Below are positions 20,492-27,889 of a DNA stretch of 34,059 nucleotides, piece by piece. This DNA is from a virus, in the IMG/VR virus record IMGVR_UViG_3300050132_000154, positions 1 to 34,059 of that record, one strand, 5' to 3'. Below the pieces are notes generated by a model. That model worked only from the letters and a program-made list of their open reading frames with translations, made no database searches and was not told the DNA's origin. Position numbers and translations under genes: made by a program. Position 1 is the stretch's first letter. The number at the start of each line of letters is the position of its first letter.

Positions 20492-21151
20492 TTACCTTAA
20501 TAGTCTTTTTAAATTTGATTTGTTGTGGATTACGGTAAACTTTTCTAGTTCTGAAATAAGTTGTAATACTTTTTCTTTTGATGGTTCCGGTAATCCATTA
20601 CGTCCAGAGTCAGCACCAATATTTACCTGCTCAGGGCTGAAACGACTAATTAGTTCTATCATTTCTTCAACATTAAAATCTATGATAGGCTCAATTGTTA
20701 CATAAGTTTCAAAGCCACAATCAGAAAGCATTTTCATATACTTTGCCCTTTCATACGGTTTAGGACTATTGTTCATAATCTCAGGATAAAAAATATCACT
20801 TTCAATTGTTGTGCAGATTACTGATTTTGGTAATCTAAAATCCAATATTCGTTTCGGGTTTTTAGTTTGGAATAGATATTTATTATCAAATTTATTGCAA
20901 TAATTCAATGTAGCTGCAATCCAATCATCTTGTACATTGTCCGCAAACATATCACAACTCGACCCGACAAAAATAAAGTTCCCGTTCCCTAAATCGGTTT
21001 TCATTTCTTTTTGATCGAAGTGAATAGGTTTTAATTTTCCCCATCGTTTCATATAACAGTAGCTACAATCATGGAAACATTCGCCTTTAATTGTGTTAAA
21101 TGTGTGAGTTACAAACTCGTACATATTGCCAGTACTTTTGTTTAGTCCCAT
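20492..21151 (-). CDS. Radical-SAM-like protein of the phage Gp37/Gp68 (DUF5131) type
   Basis: The product is 219 aa. GECFHDCSYCYMKRWGK near residues 22-38 has C-x3-C-x2-C, the three Cys that bind the 4Fe-4S cluster of radical SAM enzymes. The part FIFVGSSCDMFADNVQDDW follows and matches this family's 'vgs..D.f...v' segment, as does YVTIEPIIDFNVEEM near 145. Radical SAM enzymes make a 5'-deoxyadenosyl radical; substrate for this phage family is unknown. It is shorter than full enzymes of about 250-300 aa. It is the last gene of the leftward early/replication strand, converging on the rightward cluster. Confidence 0.75.
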   Translation of the reverse strand: MGLNKSTGNMYEFVTHTFNTIKGECFHDCSYCYMKRWGKLKPIHFDQKEMKTDLGNGNFIFVGSSCDMFADNVQDDWIAATLNYCNKFDNKYLFQTKNPKRILDFRLPKSVICTTIESDIFYPEIMNNSPKPYERAKYMKMLSDCGFETYVTIEPIIDFNVEEMIELISRFSPEQVNIGADSGRNGLPEPSKEKVLQLISELEKFTVIHNKSNLKRLLR

Positions 21152-21172
21152 TTTAATTAGTTTTATTTGTTT

Positions 21173-21361
21173 TCATAACATTTTCTCCTGTTTTCTTTCT
21201 TCATTTTCCACTTCAAAGAAACAACACGTATCATGTGCCATAATATCCAAGCCTGTTAAACCACACTCACCGCATGACATTATGCCATACCAATTTACGC
21301 AGTTTGAACAACATTTTGCATCTTTGCCGGGGTTCATTTCAATAAATATTTGTGTTATCAT
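21173..21361 (-). CDS. Cys-rich small protein (62 aa)
   Basis: It starts MITQIFIEMNPGKDAKCCSN and carries CCSNCVNWYG, CGECG and CCFFE, enough Cys for one or two zinc sites. Similar small Cys-rich proteins are common in Bacteroidota phages without known role. ATGA-coupled to the upstream gene. Confidence 0.6.
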   Translation of the reverse strand: MITQIFIEMNPGKDAKCCSNCVNWYGIMSCGECGLTGLDIMAHDTCCFFEVENEERKQEKML

Positions 21362-21522
21362 GGTTTATTTGGTTTTTCTGAATATTCCCAATCCAACCAA
21401 CTCATAAAATTAAGCCAATGGAAAAATATCATGTAGTTTTTAAAACAATAAATAGGCTTCCAATACCAATGACCACGCCAATATATTTTAAATGTTATTC
21501 TAAGTCCTGCTTTCTTTCTCAT
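21358..21522 (-). CDS. Small aromatic-rich protein (54 aa)
   Basis: It starts MRKKAGLRITFKIYWRG and has an aromatic stretch (HWYWKPIYCFKNYMIFFHW) that may contact membrane or protein. Both ends overlap neighbours by ATGA, which argues for a translated gene. Function unknown. Confidence 0.55.
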   Translation of the reverse strand: MRKKAGLRITFKIYWRGHWYWKPIYCFKNYMIFFHWLNFMSWLDWEYSEKPNKP

Positions 21523-21659
21523 ATGTTTTCTAAATAATTTTGATATGATTCATGACTCCCAATGTGAACGATTTCAAAGCTAAACCTTTTATCGTTTCGG
21601 TTCCTTCTTTGAAACTTCTTTTTAATCCTGCGAAACCTGTTCTTATCCAATTGTTTCAT
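21519..21659 (-). CDS. Small Arg/Lys-rich protein (46 aa)
   Basis: It starts MKQLDKNRFRRIKKKFQRR, strongly basic in the first half, and ends SYQNYLENI. A nucleic-acid-binding peptide is plausible. ATGA overlap with the next gene. Confidence 0.5.
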   Translation of the reverse strand: MKQLDKNRFRRIKKKFQRRNRNDKRFSFEIVHIGSHESYQNYLENI

Positions 21660-21660
21660 T

Positions 21661-21828
21661 TTATTGTTTTTTAACCTTAATAAAATAACTGTTCATTTCT
21701 TTCAAACATAAATCATTCGTTTTTTCTGCGCATTTATGAACTTCGACAATACAACAATTTGCGCATGTTCCTCCAGTCACAAGTTGCAATAATTGATCTT
21801 CAAATTCAAATGTTATTTTCTCTTTCAT
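21661..21828 (-). CDS. Small Cys-containing protein (55 aa)
   Basis: It starts MKEKITFEFEDQLLQLV; the centre GGTCANCCIVEVHKCAEK and then C in DLCLK could form a zinc site. No named family. It lies between the DnaA-like gene and the basic peptide. Confidence 0.5.
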   Translation of the reverse strand: MKEKITFEFEDQLLQLVTGGTCANCCIVEVHKCAEKTNDLCLKEMNSYFIKVKKQ

Positions 21829-21851
21829 GTTTTATTAATTTAAGTATGTTT

Positions 21852-22283
21852 TTAGCGCACCAATATGCTAATTGGAGTATCTATACACTTTTTAACTAAA
21901 GTCTCATTACACACGTTTAAAAGTGCCTTATTTGCCATATCCCGACCATCTCTTATCTCACGCAAATAATAATTCGTATGATAAGCCATAACCCGGAATA
22001 CTCCGTTGGTCATAATTTCATCATTGTATCGTTTAATCCCATGAAGCACGGTTACTCGTCCCTTTTCAATCTCTAATCCGATTTCCGTCGGGTGCATTCC
22101 GCCTTCATAGCAGTGATGAATGAATATCCATCGAAGTAATGAAAACGTTTGGAATTTCTCTACTGCGGCATATTGAAAGAACTTGTATCCTGTGGCTTTT
22201 TCGATAGCTTGTTTGATGTCTTTTAGTAGCAGGAACTTATCAATTATTTCAGTTCCTGCGGTTTGGTTTGTTGGGAGGGTCAT
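21852..22283 (-). CDS. DnaA domain IV-like DNA-binding protein
   Basis: The start at 22283 (MTLPTNQTAGTE) is chosen because it overlaps the upstream TGA (ATGA). Within the 143 aa, LRWIFIHHCYEGGMHPTEI and then KGRVTVLHGIKRYND match the HTH of DnaA domain IV, whose signature is 'sLpeIG..fg.rdHtTVlha..ki'. That domain binds DnaA boxes. The ATPase domain is absent, so this cannot be a full initiator; it may direct replication proteins to a phage origin, or act as a regulator. It lies in the same strand as the primase-helicase. Confidence 0.7.
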   Translation of the reverse strand: MTLPTNQTAGTEIIDKFLLLKDIKQAIEKATGYKFFQYAAVEKFQTFSLLRWIFIHHCYEGGMHPTEIGLEIEKGRVTVLHGIKRYNDEIMTNGVFRVMAYHTNYYLREIRDGRDMANKALLNVCNETLVKKCIDTPISILVR

Positions 22284-22678
22284 AGGGTTATGTTTAAATC
22301 TTGATTTGTTAATGATTTCCAAAGGTTTTGCAATAAATGGACTGTTTTTATATGTTTGGCAATAACAGTATATCCAGTATTTCCGTTATCCATCCACGCA
22401 AAACCAATACTTGAAGGGTTGAGTTTAGATACCGATATTGATAACGGATGCAGAAATAAACGACTTTTGATTTCAGGGATACCGTTTTCATTAAGGGTAA
22501 ATCCGTTTTTCAAAAGTATTTCTTCTGTTAATGGAACACCCGTTAAATCCTTCCAACCGACCACGCCGGGACCGAACTCAATTGTATTTAATCCCGGCTC
22601 GTAATCTGAAATTAAGGCTATTTGAAACGGTCTGTTTTCAAATAATACCCAGTTGTTTAATCTTAGTTCGTTTTTCAT
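22280..22678 (-). CDS. Hypothetical protein of a phage-common type (132 aa)
   Basis: It starts MKNELRLNNWVLFENRPFQ and contains GVPLTEEILLKNGFTLNE near residue 48. The 'lr.gNwv', 'LT.e.L.knGF' pattern is frequent in small uncharacterised Bacteroidota phage proteins. Beta-rich, no catalytic motif. ATGA-coupled on both sides. Confidence 0.65.
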   Translation of the reverse strand: MKNELRLNNWVLFENRPFQIALISDYEPGLNTIEFGPGVVGWKDLTGVPLTEEILLKNGFTLNENGIPEIKSRLFLHPLSISVSKLNPSSIGFAWMDNGNTGYTVIAKHIKTVHLLQNLWKSLTNQDLNITL

Positions 22679-23001
22679 TTGTGGCGTTCTATGTAAAAGA
22701 TTTCATTATTTAAGTCGCATTGTTCCATTTGTAATTTCACTTTTTCATCAATAAGCTGAATAGTGTTTTCCTGTTTTTTAGCTAAGGCAAAAAGGCGCTT
22801 TTCTTCTATTGCCCATTCTTTAATTTGCTCTAAAAATTCAAGTCTTGCTTTATCTACCATTCCGTTAAATGCCTTTTGAGCTTTCATTCTTAACTCGCAA
22901 ATATCAGATAATGGATTAGCGTTTAAAATGGCGTCAATTTCTGTGAGGCGTTCAGAAACCTCTTTAAATGATTGCCGGGTTATGCGTTCTTTGGTTGTCA
23001 T
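22675..23001 (-). CDS. Coiled-coil protein (108 aa)
   Basis: The start at 23001 (MTTKERITRQSFKEV) shares a base with the upstream TAA; an in-frame ATG at 23013 is also possible. Long amphipathic helices rich in Lys/Glu (MVDKARLEFLEQIKEWAI, KVKLQMEQCDLNNEI) predict a coiled coil. No family recognised. Confidence 0.6.
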   Translation of the reverse strand: MTTKERITRQSFKEVSERLTEIDAILNANPLSDICELRMKAQKAFNGMVDKARLEFLEQIKEWAIEEKRLFALAKKQENTIQLIDEKVKLQMEQCDLNNEIFYIERHK

Positions 23002-23165
23002 TAGTTGCTCCATCTTTTAATTTGTTGTTTAAGAAACTTGATTCTTTTCAGATTCTGTTTGATGTATGATGTACATGTGAAATAAACGTCTGCATCAGTC
23101 GTACCGTGTGGCGTATCTGATAATTTGTCGAGCATGATACTGTTTTTCACATACTCGCTAATCAT
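23001..23165 (-). CDS. Small basic protein (54 aa)
   Basis: It starts MISEYVKNSIMLDKLSD, contains TPHGTTDADVYFTC and ends with a basic helix KRIKFLKQQIKRWSN. Its TAA overlaps the next ATG. Unknown function; it directly follows the primase-helicase gene. Confidence 0.5.
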   Translation of the reverse strand: MISEYVKNSIMLDKLSDTPHGTTDADVYFTCTSYIKQNLKRIKFLKQQIKRWSN

Positions 23166-23203
23166 TTTGTTTTGCTGTTTTAATTGCTTTCTCGTTTTTC
23201 ATT

Positions 23204-25009
23204 TTAAAAAGGTGTTTCGGTTACTTTATCGGTTAATTCGTCTGGTACTAAATATTGCGATTGTGATTCAAAATTTCGATTCGGTTCAATCTGTTGTAAT
23301 ACGGTTTTGACTGGTTCTGGAATAGTAGTCGGGTGTAAATAGTTTTCATTATGCCATTCGTGAATAGATGAACCAGAACTTTCATACCTTCCGTTGTTGT
23401 AATTATAAGTCAAATTTACAGCACCGCAGCCGCCCAAATGTTTAAACTTAACTTTCATAATCACAAATTGAGTTGTATTGTTGGCATAGTCCCGGTAAAC
23501 ACACATTCCAAAATCACATTTGTTATAAAAGTTTGCAGATCCATTAATATCATAAAGTGTCGGCATTGCATAGCTTCCATTATCTTTCTTTTCCATTTTC
23601 CGGGGGTGGGCAACAAGTATTATTAAGATATTATGTTTCTTACAGAAAGAAGTAAGTTTGTCGAGTAGTTTACTGATATATTCTGTTTCACTGTCTCCCT
23701 TGTCCCTCATGTGGTCAATTTTATTATAGGGGTCAATCACAAGAATTTTTATTCCCCGTTTTTTAACAAGGTATTTTGCTTTTGCCAAAATATTATCAAT
23801 GCTTATATCGTCTTCAGGATAAACAAAAAAGAAGTTTTCCTGAATATAATCAAACGATTCTTCAAACTCTTCATCGTTCATTTTTCCTTGCTTAAACTCC
23901 TTTCCAATTAATTTGCTTGCAAGTTTAGCATAGAAATTTTCTACCGGATAATTTTCAGGACTAAAATAAGCGGCCTTCCATCCATGTAAAACGTTTAACC
24001 TCATTACTATATAGTCGACCATTTCAGATTTTCCGTGACTTGGAACGCCTGTTACAACCGCAAGTCTTGAGGTTTCCCATGAAATATATTCATCAATTTC
24101 AGGAACCCCAATAGTTTTACCTTTCTGTAATCCATTAACATAAAGACTATAAATTGCATCATAATGATTATTAAGGTTAACAATACCAGAAACAGGTATC
24201 TCAAATGCTGTTTTTAGGGTATTTGCCAGTTCTAATGCTCCGTTTTTTGATAGATATTCATTTGCATCTTTACAGTCTCCAAATAGAACTATAACACATT
24301 TTTCTTGTCCGAAACGCCTTAATAGTTCGTTCCTTAATTCAATCCCTTTTAAATCGTTATCAGTTGCAAGGTAAATCTTTTCAACTGATTCAAATAAATC
24401 AATGTAATTATCTAAGTATTCTAAATTGCTTCCACCTGCACCGTTTGGAACAGAAATACAGTTATCTATTCCAGCTTCTACAAAACTTAAACAATCCATT
24501 TCTCCTTCAACAATTACAATTTCTTTGGCGTTTTTGAGTGCATTAATATTATAAAATATTAGTTCTGCGTCTTTAAATAATTTAAAATTTTTAGGGTGTG
24601 ATCTGTATTTAATATTGACAAGTTTTTCATCAAAATAAAATGGGTAACAAATTGCAGATACTTTTGAGTCCACCTGTGGCATATATTCGTTATCGGAATA
24701 TATTTTCATTTTTATCAGCGTCTTTTGGCTTATCATTCGTGATTCAAACCACTTTAAAGCTAAATCAGATAATGATGTATTATTTTTATGTTCTGGAACC
24801 TTATATTCCTTGTTTTCTTTTTTTGGTTTCCATTCCGTAAAAATAGATTTGCATTTAAAGCACGTTCCTACCTTTTTAGCATAATTAAAAGAAAAAGGTT
24901 TTTTTGTTTTTTTGTCACCAGAACATTCAGGACATGGTAAACAATTTTCGCCTTCTTTTTTAAATTCAATATCATAAGTTATCCCGGTAACACTGCTAAC
25001 TATTTTCAT
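23204..25009 (-). CDS. Primase-helicase (TOPRIM + DnaB-like, T7 gp4 / Twinkle type)
   Basis: The product is 601 aa. The N-terminal zinc motif has CPECSGD (residues 25-31) and CFKCKS (about 51-56). A TOPRIM domain follows, with IVIVEGEMDCLSFVEAG near 160 holding the metal-binding Glu, and YLATDNDLKGIELRNEL near 215. The RecA-like helicase domain has Walker A TGVPSHGKSEMVDY near 327 and Walker B KILVIDPYNKIDH near 430, then IILVAHPRKMEK. It primes and unwinds DNA at the phage fork. No phage polymerase is seen, so host Pol III would extend. The start is coupled by ATGA to the DUF4373-like gene. Confidence 0.9.
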   Translation of the reverse strand: MKIVSSVTGITYDIEFKKEGENCLPCPECSGDKKTKKPFSFNYAKKVGTCFKCKSIFTEWKPKKENKEYKVPEHKNNTSLSDLALKWFESRMISQKTLIKMKIYSDNEYMPQVDSKVSAICYPFYFDEKLVNIKYRSHPKNFKLFKDAELIFYNINALKNAKEIVIVEGEMDCLSFVEAGIDNCISVPNGAGGSNLEYLDNYIDLFESVEKIYLATDNDLKGIELRNELLRRFGQEKCVIVLFGDCKDANEYLSKNGALELANTLKTAFEIPVSGIVNLNNHYDAIYSLYVNGLQKGKTIGVPEIDEYISWETSRLAVVTGVPSHGKSEMVDYIVMRLNVLHGWKAAYFSPENYPVENFYAKLASKLIGKEFKQGKMNDEEFEESFDYIQENFFFVYPEDDISIDNILAKAKYLVKKRGIKILVIDPYNKIDHMRDKGDSETEYISKLLDKLTSFCKKHNILIILVAHPRKMEKKDNGSYAMPTLYDINGSANFYNKCDFGMCVYRDYANNTTQFVIMKVKFKHLGGCGAVNLTYNYNNGRYESSGSSIHEWHNENYLHPTTIPEPVKTVLQQIEPNRNFESQSQYLVPDELTDKVTETPF

Positions 25010-25665
25010 CGTGGAAATTCTAATTTTGTTGAAGTACTTTTTATTTCATTTTCTGGTTTAAACCAAACCATTTGAGCTTTCTGTTTCCAGTTGATTATTT
25101 GTTTTCCATTTGAATCTTTCCATCCTGCAACTGAATATGATTTATAAAAACGATCAGAATTATTATATCCGTTTTCAATAAAGTAAATTTTAACTTCATC
25201 CAAAGAAGGAGGAATGAAACTCTTTTCTTCTTTCTTTATATTTACTTTTATTTCTTTTCCTTTCCTTTCCTTTCCTTTGCTTGCGTTTGCTAGATTTTGC
25301 TTAGCAATTGCTCCAGCTCTTCCTGCAACTGCCCGTTTTTCAGATAATTCAGATCTCTTTTCAAAGTTGCTATTTACTCTATTTGAATAGAAAAAATCAC
25401 CATCAGAAACAAACAATTCACACACCATTATACAATACTTAATAATTGCTTCAATTTGCTCAGCACTTGTTAACATTTGCTTAGCAATTGCTATAAATAT
25501 ATATTGTTTGAGTGGTAATTTATGTTTTTCGTCTGAGTGTAACATTTCTGTTATTCTCCAAAAAACACCATATCCAAGGCCACCATATTCAGCAAGCAAT
25601 GCTTGAATTTTGGGATCTCCAGTTGGGTCGTAATCGTGCGAAAAATAATAGGCTTCTTTTGACAT
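25006..25665 (-). CDS. DUF4373 / Lin1244-like replication-associated protein
   Basis: The product is 219 aa. The N-terminus YYFSHDYDPTGDPKIQALL, with LAEYGGLGYGVFWRITEML, matches the winged-helix N-terminal domain of Lin1244/Lin1753-like proteins. A Lys-rich linker with tandem GGAAA repeats follows, then VAGWKDSNGKQIINWKQKA near residue 180, a 'y...GWk...g..i.dWk' tail shared with DnaD-like replication proteins and helicase loaders. It precedes the primase-helicase in the same mRNA, so origin binding or helicase loading is the likely role. Two bases separate it from the HNH gene. Confidence 0.75.
   Translation of the reverse strand: MSKEAYYFSHDYDPTGDPKIQALLAEYGGLGYGVFWRITEMLHSDEKHKLPLKQYIFIAIAKQMLTSAEQIEAIIKYCIMVCELFVSDGDFFYSNRVNSNFEKRSELSEKRAVAGRAGAIAKQNLANASKGKERKGKEIKVNIKKEEKSFIPPSLDEVKIYFIENGYNNSDRFYKSYSVAGWKDSNGKQIINWKQKAQMVWFKPENEIKSTSTKLEFPR
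25256..25275 (-). repeat. Four tandem GGAAA units inside the DUF4373-like gene
   Basis: Plus-strand TTTCC repeats four times without interruption in the linker region (coding GKERKGKE). Gain or loss of one 5-base unit would shift the frame, so this tract could act as a slippage switch. Confidence 0.7.
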
Positions 25666-25666
25666 A

Positions 25667-26155
25667 TTAAAATGGTAACGTTAGAATAAAATCAAATACA
25701 TTATACTTATAATTATTGTCCACATATATCTCCCTATCTACGTTTTCTATAAACGATTTTAGATCACGTAATACTTCTAATACCTCATAAAAACTTGCTC
25801 CATCTCTTATTTTTACCGTCCAAGCACCTTTATGGTTTCCTATTTCAGATATAGCAATGTTTGATCTGTTATTTATTTTTAAAAACTCATAAGGAGACAA
25901 ACATCCTCTATCTTCAATAACTAATACAGAAATATGCCTTTGTTTGTGACAATCCTCACATAGAGTAACAAGCATATTTTCTTCATCGTATTCCCATGGC
26001 ATTCTCCCTGCTATGTAAATATCATGATGAACGCTTAGTGTTTTTTTACTGTCCCCACAATCTCTACATTTAAAATCATCGTGATGCATTATTTCAAGTC
26101 GTTTCTTTTGCCACAGAGGATCTTTTAATAAATCTGAATAATTAGATTTTGTCAT
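25667..26155 (-). CDS. HNH endonuclease (162 aa)
   Basis: The first half holds the nuclease: LLKDPLWQKKRLEIMHHDDF, then CRDCG near residue 33, LSVHHDIYIAGRMPWEYDE near 44, and NMLVTLCEDCHKQRH near 65-80. The paired CxxC motifs bind structural zinc, and the His-His and C-terminal His form the HNH active site. The remaining 80 aa have no recognised domain. It is free-standing, placed in the replication operon just upstream of the DUF4373-like gene, and its leader carries the second overlapping-helix element. Likely a homing-type nuclease; a function in the phage cycle is not excluded. Confidence 0.85.
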   Translation of the reverse strand: MTKSNYSDLLKDPLWQKKRLEIMHHDDFKCRDCGDSKKTLSVHHDIYIAGRMPWEYDEENMLVTLCEDCHKQRHISVLVIEDRGCLSPYEFLKINNRSNIAISEIGNHKGAWTVKIRDGASFYEVLEVLRDLKSFIENVDREIYVDNNYKYNVFDFILTLPF

Positions 26156-26170
26156 AATATTATAAAATTA

Positions 26171-26276
26171 AAGTCCCATAAAAGAAAAACCCGTACGCTT
26201 TCAACCTCTCACAGTTGCGTACGGGAAAATCTAATATAGGACTTAATGTTATTAATCGTTTTCATTGTGAGAGGTT
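26171..26276 (-). ncRNA. Pseudoknot-order leader RNA, copy 2 (before HNH)
   Basis: In minus-strand order: S1 AACCTCTCACA (26276-26266), AAGTCC, S2 CCCGTACGC (26225-26217), S1' TGTGAGAGGTT (26213-26203), S2' GCGTACGGG (26198-26190), TTTTTC, GGACTT. S1/S1' is a perfect 11-bp pair, S2/S2' a perfect 9-bp pair followed by a T-run, and AAGTCC/GGACTT would close the S2 hairpin from outside. A frame MKTINNIKSYIRFSRTQL starts at 26265 directly after S1 and stops inside S1'. Same layout as 15853-15926. Confidence 0.7.
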
Positions 26277-26285
26277 ATTAAGTAA

Positions 26286-26316
26286 CAAAGATAAATTAAA
26301 TATTTTTAATATGCAA
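26286..26316 (-). promoter_or_regulatory. Promoter of the HNH leader RNA
   Basis: Minus strand: TTGC (26316-26313), 19 bases, TATCTTTG (26293-26286). Initiation would be just before S1 of the leader. The -7 box is identical to that of the HNH-AP2 leader promoter. Confidence 0.8.
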
Positions 26317-26332
26317 GCCTTATTTTATTTAT

Positions 26333-26500
26333 TTAAAAATAAAAACATTCACTTGGTGTATCCGGCATAATCATTCTGATATACATGTGATTGCAATAGA
26401 TATGATGTTCCATTTTCAGTGGTTCACAGTGTTTACATTTATGGTGATCGACTAAAACGACTGGCTTAACTTGTTTTGTTTCGACTTTCTGTTTTGCCAT
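26333..26500 (-). CDS. Small His/Cys-rich protein (55 aa)
   Basis: It starts MAKQKVETKQVKPVVLVD and contains HHKCKHCEPLKMEHHIYC followed by H, a likely zinc-binding set. Its ATG overlaps the TAA of the upstream gene. Unrecognised; short zinc proteins in this phage form a recurring theme. Confidence 0.6.
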   Translation of the reverse strand: MAKQKVETKQVKPVVLVDHHKCKHCEPLKMEHHIYCNHMYIRMIMPDTPSECFYF

Positions 26501-26712
26501 TACGCCAGTTTCTTATGGCAAAGATGTATGCTAATATCGTTCTTTGAAATGTCAGGAAAGTTGGCTTTAATTTCAGGATAATGACTATTTAATACTTGGC
26601 TTCGATAATCCTCTAAAGCCCCTGAAAACTTCTCTTTTGGTTCAAATTGTTCGAGTTCGTCTGATTCTCTGTTAAGAATCGTAACTTGTTTAATTTCGTA
26701 AGTACCGGTCAT
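26500..26712 (-). CDS. Hypothetical protein (70 aa)
   Basis: It starts MTGTYEIKQVTILNRESDE; a beta N-terminus is followed by helix (ALEDYRSQVLNSHYPEI) and a strand near the end (DISIHLCHKKLA). No family recognised. It starts 5 bases after the upstream stop. Confidence 0.55.
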   Translation of the reverse strand: MTGTYEIKQVTILNRESDELEQFEPKEKFSGALEDYRSQVLNSHYPEIKANFPDISKNDISIHLCHKKLA

Positions 26713-26716
26713 TGTT

Positions 26717-27019
26717 TTACCTGTTATATATTGTTAAACCATCATCTTTTATTTCGCCTTTTAATTGAATGCGATCAATTTCAGCAGCAATCAATGCACC
26801 TGCAATTTTAAGTCTTTCGATTGCATTTGGCTTATTAATAATTTTATTTCTAAAATCTTCATGCCAGTAAAAAGGCCATTCAAATTGTTCTGGGTTAATT
26901 GCAAATAATGCAGCTTTAATTAATTCATTGTGTAAATAATCTGTATCATTTTTGAGTGACCAACCATGTTTGTTAATTTGCTCTTCTCTTTCTTGTGTGA
27001 TTAATTCGATACCGGTCAT
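26717..27019 (-). CDS. Phage-common protein with an 'ERxEQIxKHGWS' motif (100 aa)
   Basis: It starts MTGIELITQEREEQINKHGW, then NDTDYLHNELIKAALFAI, and ends with the helix ERLKIAGALIAAEIDRI. The order 'i..ER..Qi.khgwt..hD......L..aA..y......P..W......K' is a pattern I associate with many phage proteins, but I know no established function. The all-helical layout recalls MazG-like folds, though the ExxE metal motifs are not clear. Confidence 0.6.
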   Translation of the reverse strand: MTGIELITQEREEQINKHGWSLKNDTDYLHNELIKAALFAINPEQFEWPFYWHEDFRNKIINKPNAIERLKIAGALIAAEIDRIQLKGEIKDDGLTIYNR

Positions 27020-27111
27020 TGTTGTTTAAATTATAAAGGTTAATAATAAAGCCCAGAATATGATGCAACCTAAAAAGATTGCCAATAAGATACGTTTTGC
27101 TTTCCTGTTAT

Positions 27112-27297
27112 TTAATCATTTGAAGTGATTCCACTTGTATCAAATTTATTTAATTGAAATATCTTTTCAGATAGTTCTGTCTTAAGTTTTGCTAGTTGTT
27201 CTTTTATTAGTTTTATTTCATGTTCTTTGTTTCTTATTTCAGATCTTAGATTGTGATATGCTGAATCAAATTTAATATTAGTCGTTGTATCTGTCAT
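27112..27297 (-). CDS. Coiled-coil peptide (61 aa)
   Basis: It starts MTDTTTNIKFDSAYHNL; the central part EIRNKEHEIKLIKEQLAKL is a clear heptad-like helix. The A-rich leader is typical. Function unknown. The gap 27020-27111 contains a hydrophobic frame without a standard start codon. Confidence 0.55.
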   Translation of the reverse strand: MTDTTTNIKFDSAYHNLRSEIRNKEHEIKLIKEQLAKLKTELSEKIFQLNKFDTSGITSND

Positions 27298-27335
27298 AGT
27301 TTTGATTTTTGAAAATGGTTGCTAAATTAATTCAA

Positions 27336-27545
27336 TTATTCAGTTATTTTGTTCTTTATAGGATTTTTAACGCTTTTGTTATTTTTGTTAAGAAATTCTC
27401 TTTTGGGATTTCTTATTCCTAGCCTCCAAAAATATTCCTTTACTTCCCCTAAGTTTAAAAATGCACTGCACTTCAATGCATCAGGAACGGGTTTTATTCC
27501 ACAAATGATAAAATTACAGCACGATTCGCAGGTTAGATTATTCAT
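27336..27545 (-). CDS. Cys-rich N-terminus small protein (69 aa)
   Basis: It starts MNNLTCESCCNFIICGIKP, with a further C in LKCSAF, followed by a basic tail (KNNKSVKNPIKNKITE). Probably one zinc site. It overlaps the 113-aa gene by 8 bases. No family recognised. Confidence 0.55.
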   Translation of the reverse strand: MNNLTCESCCNFIICGIKPVPDALKCSAFLNLGEVKEYFWRLGIRNPKREFLNKNNKSVKNPIKNKITE

Positions 27546-27879
27546 TATTAAATAAAATAGAATGAATGCTTTTTAATTCATGTAAAGATAGTTTTCGCTT
27601 ATTCCATCTGAAAAAATCATCAATATTTGATTTTAATTTTCTACTAAGTCGCATTTCTTCAATTTCATTTGAGGTCAAATAAAGTTGAATATTCCATAGT
27701 GAAAAATCTTTTTCTTCGTACAAAAGATTTTCAATATTGAATTTTTCTTTTAATCCATCGACATAAAAATATTTTGTTCCAATGGATAAAATTTTATATT
27801 CCTTGGTTCCAGTATATCTACCACGAACACCCATACAGGCAAATAACGACATTCCAATTTTTAAATCTCCTTTTTTCAT
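27538..27879 (-). CDS. Hypothetical protein (113 aa)
   Basis: It starts MKKGDLKIGMSLFACMGVRG. The N-terminal half is beta (RYTGTKEYKILSIGTKYFYVD, quoted to show the barrel-like pattern in part), and the C-terminal half helical and basic. It resembles a small KOW/SH3-like fold but is not assigned. It lies directly after the resolvase gene. Confidence 0.5.
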   Translation of the reverse strand: MKKGDLKIGMSLFACMGVRGRYTGTKEYKILSIGTKYFYVDGLKEKFNIENLLYEEKDFSLWNIQLYLTSNEIEEMRLSRKLKSNIDDFFRWNKRKLSLHELKSIHSILFNNE

Positions 27880-27889
27880 ATTGCTTTAT

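Noticed and set aside
23157-23199. 14-codon frame MKNEKAIKTAKQND between primase-helicase and the 54-aa gene
   Set aside because: Too short and without features beyond composition to separate it from chance.
27020-27109. Hydrophobic minus-strand frame (RILLAIFLGCIIFWALLLTF)
   Set aside because: It looks like a small membrane peptide, but no ATG, GTG or TTG precedes it in a suitable position; the only nearby ATG gives three codons and a stop.
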